NCBI GenBank assembly: GCA_002415895.1 | Contig: DIAV01000327.1 | Coordinates: 3,613 to 21,882 of the forward strand | Length of the DNA: 18,270 bases | Reading direction: 5' to 3' | Source of the DNA: Anaerolineales bacterium UBA5069 | Lineage (GTDB): Bacteria; Chloroflexota; Anaerolineae; Caldilineales; Caldilineaceae | Translations under genes and position numbers: made by a program | Shown: one piece after another, positions 1 to 5,793 of the stretch | Layout: every line of letters starts with the position of its first letter | How positions within the stretch are numbered: position 1 is the first letter of the stretch | Notes under the pieces: generated by a model | Told to the model about the DNA's origin: nothing | Databases searched by the model: none | What the model saw: only the letters and a program-made list of their open reading frames with translations

Positions 1-5
1 TGCAG

Positions 6-989
6 TTAGGTCGTCCCGGTGTGGTGCGTGCGCTGCGCGGCCATCTCGCGCCATTGTTGGTGGCGCAGGCGGTGCTCCAGGCCCGGCGCAATCAACGCGT
101 CATCGGCCACATCCAGCGCGCCCAATGGCAGCGCTTCGGGCAAATTCTCGGCGCGGCGCTTCTTGCGGTCGCGCCAGAACATGACGGCAAGCACAGCGGC
201 GGCCGCCTGGAAGAGCATTTCGCTGCCGGGGATCCACATGATCACCCCACCCACGGACTGATCTTGCATCACGCTGAAACCCCAAATGCGGGGAACGCTC
301 TGATAATAGGTGTAGATGACGCTCTCGTTGTTGGCAATCACAAAGCCCGCGATCGCGTTAAAGGGAATGGCCGCCATGAGCATGAGGATGGCCACCCAGG
401 GCGAAACCGTTTTGTGCAGCCGCGGTGCAGCCCCTACCACGTGCCACCAGAAGAGCATGGCCGTGAGGAAGAAGGTGATGTGCTGGAGATCATGCACGCG
501 CCCGTGTGTGAGCGCGAGGTTGTACATGCCGGGATCGTGCCAGCCAATGTAGACGAAAACGAAGAGCAGCCACGCCACAAAGGGCTGCGTAGCCGCCGCC
601 AGCGCCGGGCGCACAGGCGCACTGTCGGCAAAGATACTTGTAAGCGCCTGCCGGCCCTGGCGCGGCAGCCCCCACACCCCAATGGGGAAGGGGTTGCCCA
701 GCCAAATCAATGGCGCCGCGACCATGATCGTCAGCTTGTGCTGAATCATGTGCATAAAGAAAAGCTGCCCGCCCAGGCTGTCAATCGGCGACATGAGCGA
801 GGCGGCGAGCGTCAGCATGCCCGTACCATAGGCGGCCAGCCGCCATTTGGACGCGAGCCGCGTAGCGCCGCGCCGCTGCAGCCGCACCCAGCCCACGAGA
901 TAGATTGTCGTCAGTGGCAGCAGCACCATGAGCACAGCAGGGCGCCACGCCCAGGGGCCAACCAGTGCCCGCAGCAGCGGATGTTCCAT
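6..989 (-). CDS. ctaG: Cytochrome c oxidase assembly factor CtaG (caa3_CtaG family)
   Basis: Polytopic membrane protein of 327 residues from the chosen ATG. The family helps assemble heme-copper oxidases, probably by delivering copper to the CuB site, and acts in the cytoplasmic membrane. Visible family marks are HMIQHKL in an early loop, GWHDPGMYNLAL, and HDLQHITFF followed by FWWHVVG, all His/Trp-rich segments between hydrophobic helices. The C-terminal ~45 residues are polar and basic (FWRDRKKRRAE onward) and probably cytoplasmic. It is the last gene of the minus-strand oxidase cluster and lies behind a hairpin after subunit III, so it may be expressed at a lower level or separately. A GTG at 1016 would add nine residues. 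I prefer ATG 989 because MEHPLLRALVG leads straight into the first helix, but neither start has a clear ribosome site. The stop codon lies just inside the window edge. Confidence 0.87.
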   Translation of the reverse strand: MEHPLLRALVGPWAWRPAVLMVLLPLTTIYLVGWVRLQRRGATRLASKWRLAAYGTGMLTLAASLMSPIDSLGGQLFFMHMIQHKLTIMVAAPLIWLGNPFPIGVWGLPRQGRQALTSIFADSAPVRPALAAATQPFVAWLLFVFVYIGWHDPGMYNLALTHGRVHDLQHITFFLTAMLFWWHVVGAAPRLHKTVSPWVAILMLMAAIPFNAIAGFVIANNESVIYTYYQSVPRIWGFSVMQDQSVGGVIMWIPGSEMLFQAAAAVLAVMFWRDRKKRRAENLPEALPLGALDVADDALIAPGLEHRLRHQQWREMAAQRTHHTGTT

Positions 990-1089
990 AGCGCTTAGTC
1001 TACAACAAGATGCCACTCGTCGCTGTAAGCCAAACCCAGCTTGCGCGGCGCGGCCTTTACATACGTACTGTAACGACTGCGAAAAGCTG

Positions 1090-1125
1090 CAAAGAAACGC
1101 CAGGAAGACCCTTGGCGTTTCTTTG
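1090..1125 (-). terminator. Hairpin between subunit III and ctaG
   Basis: A perfect 13-bp stem (CAAAGAAACGCCA pairing with TGGCGTTTCTTTG) with a 10-nt loop lies 35 bases past the subunit III stop and about 100 bases before ctaG. Read leftward, the 3' arm is T-rich (GTTTCTTTG) and is followed by CAGCTTTTC. It could therefore be a partial terminator or an mRNA-stabilising hairpin that lowers ctaG expression. It is nearly symmetric and could act in either direction. The rest of 990-1160 shows no gene. Confidence 0.55.
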
Positions 1126-1160
1126 TCCTGCTATATCGCTTTGCCTTGTCTCGTCGCAGC

Positions 1161-1811
1161 CTAGTGCGTAACGGCTGTGCCGATGAGGTAGATGGCCGGA
1201 TAGAAGAAAATCCACACCAGGTCCACATAGTGCCAGTAGATCGCAGCGGACTCCACACCCCACTTGCGCGAGGGCGAGAAGTGCCCCTTGCGCCCCAGGT
1301 TCCAGACGATCAGGATAAAGATAATGCCGCTGATCACATGGATTGCGTGCATCCCCGTCATGAGGAAGACCACCGCGCCATACTTGTCGCCCCAGGGCGT
1401 GAGGTGGCCCTCGTACAGCGACGGGAAGAGACCCCACTCGAAGATCATAACGCCGCCGAGGAAGACCAGGCCCAGGAAGGCCGTGACAAGCAGTAGCGTC
1501 AGAAAGAGGCGGCGGTTGCCATTCTCCAGCGCCGCCTCGGCGGTGTACATGGAGATTGAACTGAGCAGCAGCACCGAAGTGACCAGCAAACCGATGAACT
1601 GGCTGACTTCGGGGCGCGTGCCGCCCCACAGGTAGAAGCGCACCGCCAACAGCCCGCCAAACAGAAAGGCTTCGGAGATGAAGAAGAGCCAGAGACCCAG
1701 CCGATTATTGGCCAGCGTTTCGGCATAGGTGGGCACGTGGCCGTGGGCGGCTTCACTGTGCGCACTTTCCACATGGCCCGCGCCGGGCGCAACAGGGTTT
1801 GCAACAGCCAT
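1161..1811 (-). CDS. ctaE: Cytochrome c oxidase subunit III
   Basis: Subunit III of the aa3-type oxidase, 216 residues, the short five-helix form seen with prokaryotic oxidases. It binds subunit I, stabilises turnover and lines an oxygen path. After a ~30-residue His/Ala-rich cytoplasmic leader come NNRLGLWLFFISEAFLFGG (with the conserved Glu of the first core helix), a MTGMHAIHVISG helix, and the C-terminal YWHYVDLVWIFFYPAIYL, all typical of COX3. ATG 1811 is preceded by GGGAG about 11 bases upstream. It begins one base after the subunit IV stop, so the two are probably translationally coupled. No key residue appears to be missing. Confidence 0.96.
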   Translation of the reverse strand: MAVANPVAPGAGHVESAHSEAAHGHVPTYAETLANNRLGLWLFFISEAFLFGGLLAVRFYLWGGTRPEVSQFIGLLVTSVLLLSSISMYTAEAALENGNRRLFLTLLLVTAFLGLVFLGGVMIFEWGLFPSLYEGHLTPWGDKYGAVVFLMTGMHAIHVISGIIFILIVWNLGRKGHFSPSRKWGVESAAIYWHYVDLVWIFFYPAIYLIGTAVTH

Positions 1812-1812
1812 C

Positions 1813-2043
1813 TTAGTGGCTCCCTTCAGGCCGCCACAGGCGGTAGACGTGCATGAAGAAGTAGAGCACGAGAATGCTCTTGAGGATTGAGATCAGGAAG
1901 AGAAAGACTGCGCTGGGATAGTGCGTGCCCAGATAATACTCAACCCCTGTGAGCGCCGCCAGCACCAGCGCAACAATCGCGCCGGTGACATATGCGGATG
2001 ACCGAGAGCGCTGCCGGGCCTCGGGCTTGGTTTTGCTTGCCAT
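1813..2043 (-). CDS. ctaF: Cytochrome c oxidase subunit IV family protein
   Basis: A 76-residue membrane protein fitting the prokaryotic COX4/CyoD-like family. A basic N-terminus (MASKTKPEARQRSRSS) precedes three hydrophobic segments: roughly residues 18-38, 44-54 and 55-68. The last ends FFMHVYRLW, where KSILVLYFFMH matches the family's usual final-helix pattern. The subunit is a small accessory that stabilises the oxidase core and binds no cofactor. A good ribosome site (AAGGGG) lies 7-8 bases before ATG 2043. The cluster order is II-I-IV-III-CtaG, with III and IV swapped relative to Bacillus ctaCDEFG. The assignment rests on size, topology and position rather than catalytic motifs. Confidence 0.85.
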   Translation of the reverse strand: MASKTKPEARQRSRSSAYVTGAIVALVLAALTGVEYYLGTHYPSAVFLFLISILKSILVLYFFMHVYRLWRPEGSH

Positions 2044-2084
2044 ACGTCATCCCCTTCTACGTTGCTGTTCGAGTTCCGCCGTAG

Positions 2085-2104
2085 GCGGCGGCTTGAGCCG
2101 CCGC
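2085..2104. repeat. GC-rich inverted repeat between subunits I and IV
   Basis: GCGGCGGC-TTGA-GCCGCCGC is a perfect 8-bp stem with a tetraloop in the ~100-base gap between subunits I and IV. There is no T-run on either side. It may be an intra-operon stability or attenuation hairpin protecting the upstream subunit I message, or a copy of a dispersed REP-like palindrome. Confidence 0.6.
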
Positions 2105-2144
2105 TTGTCAGGCAACGGTGTCGTTCGTCACACTGCGGCTTTTC

Positions 2145-4058
2145 TTAATCGTCCCCAGCCACAAAGCGGGGCGATGTCGCCAAACCGTAGTCGTATGGCT
2201 CACCCACTACATGCAGCGGGCGGGGATAGCTCTGCTCGGGAATGGGCGACGGGATCTGCCATTCGGGTGAACGCGAGCGCCACGGGTTGGCCCCAGCCAC
2301 GCGCCCCACTTCGGCGCTGTGGAAGAGGTTGTAGATCATGATCAGGATGGAGAAAGCAATGACGAAGGCCGAAATTGTAATCAGGATCTGCACAATCTCG
2401 ACAAAGCCCAGGTTGAAGCGCGTCATGCCGCCCAGCAAGGGATCGTAATCCACAATGCGGCGGCGCATGCCCGCCACGCCCACCGACATTTGCCCCACCG
2501 ACATGAGCCAGAACGCAGGCAGCATGAGCCAGAAGTGCAGCTTGCCCAACTGCTCGTTATACATGCGCCCCGTAATCTTTGGGAACCAGTAGTAGATGGC
2601 CGCAAAGAAGGGGAAGACGAAGCCGCCAAAGATCGTGGCGTGGAAATGCCCAATGACGAAGTAGGTATCCTGCAGATGCAGGTCGGTGGCCACGGTGGCG
2701 AGCACCGGGCCGCTCAGGCCGCCCAGCAGAAAGACGGAGATGGCCCCCAGCGTAAAGAGCATGGGTGTTGGAAAGCTTAGCTTGCCGCCCCAGATTGTAC
2801 CCAGCCACGAGAAGAACTTGACGCCCGTGGGCACGGCCACCAGCAGCGTGGAAACCATGAACCAGACGCGCAGGTTGGGCGAGTAGGCCGAGGTAAACAT
2901 GTGGTGGCCCCAAACCAGAAAGCCAACCAGCGCAATCGCCAGGCTCGAAATGGCAATCCAGCGGTAGCCAAAGAGCGGCTTGCGTGCGAAAACGGGCAGC
3001 AGTTCGCTGATGATGCCCAGCCCCGGCAGCACCCACACGTAGACGGCAGGGTGCGAGTAGAACCAGAAGGTGTGCTGGAAGAGGGTGGGATCACCGCCGA
3101 TATTGACACCGGCGGCATTCAGCACCGGCACAAAGAAAGGCATGGCCAGCGTAGCCTCGCGCGCCAGCGAAAGCATGAGGAACGACATGGCAATCAACTG
3201 TGTGGCCGTCAACTGAATCAGCGAGGTGGCCATCATGGCCCAGCAGAAGATGGGCATGCGGAAGAGGCTCATCCCCGGCGAGCGCATGCGCAGCATGGTG
3301 GCCACAAGGTTGAGCGACCCCAGGATGGATGAGAAGCCCAGCAGGAAGATACTCCAGAAGACCAGTTGGAAGCCCGGGCTCCCCTTCAGGCTTAGCGGCG
3401 GGTAGACAGTCCAGCCTGCGTCCCACGTGTAGTAGAGGCTGATGAGCAGGAGCACAATCGCGGGCACGTTAATCCAGAAGGCAAAAGAATTGAGGCGCGG
3501 GAAGGCCATATCATCGGCGCCAATCATCAGCGGCACAAGATAGTTTGCCATGCCGCCAATGCCAATAAAGATGCCGAAGAGCGCAGCCCAGCCATGCATG
3601 CCGATGAAGGTGTTGTAGGTGGCGGGCTGCAGGAACTGCAAACCGGACCGCGCCAGCTCGGAGCGGAAAATGACGGCAAACGAGCCGCCAATGCAGAGCA
3701 TAATCAGCCCGGTTACGCCATACTGGATGCCGATCACCTTGTGGTTGTAGTCCACATCAAAGTACCGCGCCCAGGTGGGCCGGCCGGGATGGCGCGGGCC
3801 GTGCACAAAGGGCGTTTCGCCGCCACGCCACCAGCTAAACCAGTCGCTCATGGCTCCAATGGCAATCAGAAAGCCCAGCGCACCCAGGATTGCGCCGACC
3901 ACCCACGCGGGTTCGGTCGACCAAACCTCGTCGTAGCCGGCCAATGCGCGGATGAGCACCACCAGCGCAAAGCCAAGCAGTATGCCTGCAAACTGGCCCA
4001 CCAGGCCGCGTACAAGGCCGATGGACAAAAGGGACATGCGTTGTTCGTTGTCAGCCAT
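2145..4058 (-). CDS. ctaD: Cytochrome c oxidase subunit I (A2-type heme-copper oxidase)
   Basis: Catalytic subunit of the proton-pumping terminal oxidase, 637 residues, about 14 membrane segments. It reduces O2 to water with electrons from cytochrome c via CuA. Ligands visible: His155 (IGMHGW) and His473 for low-spin heme, His471 (GHFHATIFGG) for heme a3, and His336, His385 and His386 (SHPAVY, WGHHMF) for CuB, with Tyr340 as the cross-linked Tyr. The K-channel Lys is in TGVKFFSW (K414) and the D-channel Asp in GADDMAFPRLN (D183). Helix VI reads FYSHPAVY rather than the A1-type HPEVY: the Glu is absent and Tyr334-Ser335 are present, the A2 signature. The extra N-terminal ~100 residues contain two helices before the standard core. 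The C-terminal tail NPWRSRSPEW...PSP is the usual cytoplasmic end. The ribosome site GGGAGA precedes ATG 4058. Confidence 0.99.
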   Translation of the reverse strand: MADNEQRMSLLSIGLVRGLVGQFAGILLGFALVVLIRALAGYDEVWSTEPAWVVGAILGALGFLIAIGAMSDWFSWWRGGETPFVHGPRHPGRPTWARYFDVDYNHKVIGIQYGVTGLIMLCIGGSFAVIFRSELARSGLQFLQPATYNTFIGMHGWAALFGIFIGIGGMANYLVPLMIGADDMAFPRLNSFAFWINVPAIVLLLISLYYTWDAGWTVYPPLSLKGSPGFQLVFWSIFLLGFSSILGSLNLVATMLRMRSPGMSLFRMPIFCWAMMATSLIQLTATQLIAMSFLMLSLAREATLAMPFFVPVLNAAGVNIGGDPTLFQHTFWFYSHPAVYVWVLPGLGIISELLPVFARKPLFGYRWIAISSLAIALVGFLVWGHHMFTSAYSPNLRVWFMVSTLLVAVPTGVKFFSWLGTIWGGKLSFPTPMLFTLGAISVFLLGGLSGPVLATVATDLHLQDTYFVIGHFHATIFGGFVFPFFAAIYYWFPKITGRMYNEQLGKLHFWLMLPAFWLMSVGQMSVGVAGMRRRIVDYDPLLGGMTRFNLGFVEIVQILITISAFVIAFSILIMIYNLFHSAEVGRVAGANPWRSRSPEWQIPSPIPEQSYPRPLHVVGEPYDYGLATSPRFVAGDD

Positions 4059-4141
4059 ATGAACTCTCCCACCAGGGCAGCCGAGCGCATGGACGCCGGC
4101 CGGTTAACTCGCTGTGTATTACTTATGGGCCAATGACGACC

Positions 4142-4933
4142 TTAGTTGTCAACCGCTGGTGCATCGCCTTGCGCAACATCAATGCTGCCTGCCGTAGCCG
4201 CAGTCTTGCCCATTGCGGCCAACTGCACCTGCTGCCACTGCGCATATTCTTCCTGCGAGACAATCTTGACCTTGGCTATCATGTTGTAGTGCGTCAACCC
4301 GCAAAGCTCGGCGCACACGAGTGTGTATTCGCCTTCCACCGTGGGCGTAAAGCGCAGCACGGTTGTCTGGCCGGGCACCGCATCCTGCTTGACGCGGAAC
4401 TCGGGCACCCAGAACGAGTGGATGACATCGCGCGATGTCATCTCCATGCGCGCAGGCTGGTTGACAGGCAGCACCAGGTCAGCGCTGGCCGCGCCTGTGT
4501 CGGGATAGGTAAAGGCCCAGGCCCACTGAAAGCCCTCGACATCGACCACAACTTCATTCTCCTGCGCGGCCGTCACAGTGCGCAGCGACGTGACGCCAAT
4601 GTAGCCGAAGATGACCACCGCAATCAGCGGCAATACCGTCCAGGCAATTTCAAGGGGCGTATTGCCCTCGAAGTGTTCGCCTTCGCTGCTGTCGCCATCT
4701 TTGCGGCGGAAAACCACCACGGCATACATCATGAAGACGACCACCAGTGCAAAGAGCACCGAGAGCAGAATCATGTGCGCCTGGAAAACCCAGTCAATCG
4801 TAGCCGCCTGTGTGCTGGCCTGCAGGGGCAGAGGCAGCGCAACATAGAGCAGCGCATAAAGCGCAAGTGAAACAACCACGACCAGCACACCGGCAATAAT
4901 AAAGTGGCGTTTGTCAGTCGATGATCTCTGCAT
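4142..4933 (-). CDS. ctaC: Cytochrome c oxidase subunit II (CuA protein)
   Basis: Electron-entry subunit, 263 residues. There are three hydrophobic segments at ~11-35, 54-76 and 95-116, the last carrying LEIAWTVLPLIAV as in COX2 families. An extracytoplasmic cupredoxin domain follows. The aromatic docking patch is FQWAWAFTYP (~135-144). The CuA ligand set is complete: His172 (VIHSFWVPEF), Cys207, Glu209, Cys211, His215 and Met218 in CAELCGLTHYNM. There is no CXXCH, so no fused cytochrome c; electrons must come from a separate carrier not in this window. I chose ATG 4933 because AGGAGA lies just upstream. An in-frame GTG 72 bases earlier would add a non-hydrophobic leader and lacks support. 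It is 83 bases upstream of subunit I. Confidence 0.98.
   Translation of the reverse strand: MQRSSTDKRHFIIAGVLVVVVSLALYALLYVALPLPLQASTQAATIDWVFQAHMILLSVLFALVVVFMMYAVVVFRRKDGDSSEGEHFEGNTPLEIAWTVLPLIAVVIFGYIGVTSLRTVTAAQENEVVVDVEGFQWAWAFTYPDTGAASADLVLPVNQPARMEMTSRDVIHSFWVPEFRVKQDAVPGQTTVLRFTPTVEGEYTLVCAELCGLTHYNMIAKVKIVSQEEYAQWQQVQLAAMGKTAATAGSIDVAQGDAPAVDN
4421..4442. repeat. 22-bp perfect palindrome inside the subunit II gene
   Basis: The half GATGACATCGC is followed immediately by its exact reverse complement, inside the codons for the conserved EMTSRDVIHSF stretch beside the first CuA His. It may be a coincidence of codon choice or an intragenic protein-binding site. No function can be read from the sequence. 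Confidence 0.8.
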
Positions 4934-5010
4934 GGACAAAGTTCTCCTGCCCAGGGGCGGATGCTGTGCAGCACCCCGAGTCTTTACCGTGATAGCGTTG
5001 CGCACGCCAC

Positions 5011-5052
5011 ATGACGAGTGACGGCTGACAAATGACGGATAACGAGATGAAA
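5011..5052. repeat. Degenerate heptanucleotide tandem repeat
   Basis: Five consecutive 7-base units with strict 7-base spacing: ATGACGA, GTGACGG, CTGACAA, ATGACGG, ATAACGA, then a weaker GATGAAA. The consensus is NTGACGR. The tract fills most of the gap between the small upstream membrane protein gene (stop at 5060) and the subunit II start. It has stops in several frames and encodes nothing convincing. It resembles in style the heptamer STRR repeats of cyanobacteria. Confidence 0.75.
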
Positions 5053-5059
5053 CCGGGTG

Positions 5060-5410
5060 CTAGCGGAAAAGCGAACGCCACAGAGGCCAGGCCGCCGCTG
5101 CCAGAGCCAGTGTCATGACAATGGGCATGGCAGTCCAGAAGATTTCGCGCCCCCTGTCCAGCTCAAACTCAGCCTGGATGACAAGTTGCTCGGCGGGTGC
5201 GCCGCCGCTCAGGAACTGATCCGTGGCGCGCACCATATACCCCTGAATGAGCAGAAAGGCGAGCAAGCCAACGCCCGCCAGCACGGCCAGGGGGGCGCCG
5301 CTCCATGCGGGCCAGCCCAGCGTGGGACGGGGTAGTGACGGCACGTAGGCCAGGACAAGCCACAGCGCAATCACGCCAAGTGAAGCGATGGTGAGAATCC
5401 AACGGCGCAC
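5060..5410 (-). CDS. Small membrane protein resembling the helical part of COX subunit II
   Basis: A 116-residue protein, first gene of the oxidase cluster. I do not recognise it as a named family. It has three hydrophobic segments: residues ~5-24, ~40-58 and ~91-108. The third begins GREIFWTAMPIVMTLALA, close in pattern to LEIAWTVLPLIAVVIFG of subunit II. The loop before it (SGGAPAEQLVIQAEFELDRG) sits where subunit II has its short inter-helix loop. No cupredoxin domain or CuA ligand follows; the protein ends at WRSLFR. It could be an accessory or assembly subunit derived from a CuA-less subunit II. The start is GTG 5410, since an in-frame TGA lies two codons upstream and the first helix begins at once. 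The ribosome site is weak. Confidence 0.72.
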   Translation of the reverse strand: MRRWILTIASLGVIALWLVLAYVPSLPRPTLGWPAWSGAPLAVLAGVGLLAFLLIQGYMVRATDQFLSGGAPAEQLVIQAEFELDRGREIFWTAMPIVMTLALAAAAWPLWRSLFR

Positions 5411-5580
5411 AAGTCACTCGATTCCAGGCGTCTGCCGAACGATGTATGGTTTGATGCGAAGAAGATGTACTGCCTTGATTACGCGTTTTGCAGGTGCTGC
5501 ACCGGCTATTATGCCCGCCCGGCGCACGGCTGTCCGTAAGCGCAATCCCCGCCCTGTTGCACTGCAAATAACGGGTGCGC

Positions 5581-5609
5581 ATGGTAACAGGTTCGCTGCC
5601 GGCTGTCAA
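5581..5609 (-). promoter_or_regulatory. Candidate sigma70 promoter for the oxidase operon
   Basis: Read leftward: TTGACA (5609-5604), 17-base spacer, TACCAT (5586-5581). This predicts a start near 5574 and a leader of about 160 bases before GTG 5410. The -35 is perfect and the -10 matches 4 of 6. A second, weaker option is CGGACA-N17-CATAAT ending at 5508. Confidence 0.45.
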
Positions 5610-5638
5610 AGAAAATTTAGCGCAGGCTACGATATTTG

Positions 5639-5656
5639 TTGTGGGATTTTTCACAA
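5639..5656. promoter_or_regulatory. Rex- or CRP/FNR-like operator palindrome
   Basis: TTGTGGGATTTTTCACAA matches 12 of the 14 fixed positions of the Rex consensus TTGTGAAN4TTCACAA, and 9 of 10 of the CRP core TGTGAN6TCACA. The two consensus sites share their spacing, so the sequence cannot separate them. Its centre is about 73 bases upstream of the start predicted from the leftward promoter, an activator-like distance. Rex senses NADH/NAD+ and CRP/FNR proteins sense cAMP or oxygen, and both commonly control respiratory genes. Confidence 0.45.
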
Positions 5657-5671
5657 GCGCTTAGAGGTTAT

Positions 5672-5686
5672 TTAGATTCATTCCAA
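5672..5686. promoter_or_regulatory. Fur-family operator, upstream copy
   Basis: TTAGATT-C-ATTCCAA is a 7-1-7 inverted repeat. On the other strand it reads TTGGAATGAATCTAA, matching the downstream copy at 5737-5751 in 12 of 15 positions. It ends 8 bases before the -35 box of the regulator's promoter. The 7-1-7 layout is that of Bacillus Fur, PerR and Zur boxes. Confidence 0.55.
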
Positions 5687-5693
5687 AGTACAT

Positions 5694-5723
5694 TTGACAC
5701 AAGCCGGTGTCGGCAGGTATGAT
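5694..5723 (+). promoter_or_regulatory. Sigma70 promoter of the metalloregulator/ATPase operon
   Basis: TTGACA (5694-5699), 18-base spacer, TATGAT (5718-5723). The expected start is near 5730, giving a ~64-base leader before ATG 5794. Two Fur-type palindromes bracket this promoter, which suggests autoregulation. Confidence 0.75.
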
Positions 5724-5736
5724 TGTCAACAGCAGT

Positions 5737-5751
5737 TTGGAATGATTCCAG
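5737..5751. promoter_or_regulatory. Fur-family operator, downstream copy
   Basis: TTGGAAT-G-ATTCCAG has 7-1-7 symmetry with 6 of 7 pairs perfect (core TGGAATGATTCCA is fully palindromic). It is centred about 14 bases past the predicted transcription start, where a bound repressor would block promoter clearance. Confidence 0.6.
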
Positions 5752-5793
5752 ACTATACATCCTTCAAACCGGCAGGAAGTGTACTGCTCACCT

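Larger units (their letters stand above)
5411..5793. other. Divergent intergenic control region
   Basis: This 383-base stretch separates the leftward oxidase cluster from the rightward regulator/ATPase pair. I see no gene in it. The half nearest the oxidase (5411-5570) shows only weak signals, including a CATAAT box reading left at 5508-5513. The half nearest the regulator is AT-richer and holds the promoters and palindromes listed separately. Confidence 0.8.

Noticed and set aside
21..998. 325-codon open frame on the plus strand opposite ctaG
   Set aside because: The composition is His/Arg/Gln/Pro-rich with no recognisable domain; ctaG on the other strand has clear family motifs and membrane helices.
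4934..5005. Upstream GTG start for subunit II
   Set aside because: It adds a polar leader with no ribosome site, while ATG 4933 has AGGAGA upstream and leads to the usual first helix.
5411..5793. Possible tRNA or other RNA gene in the divergent region
   Set aside because: No cloverleaf arms or GTTCRA-type T-loop could be found; the structure seen is explained by operator palindromes.
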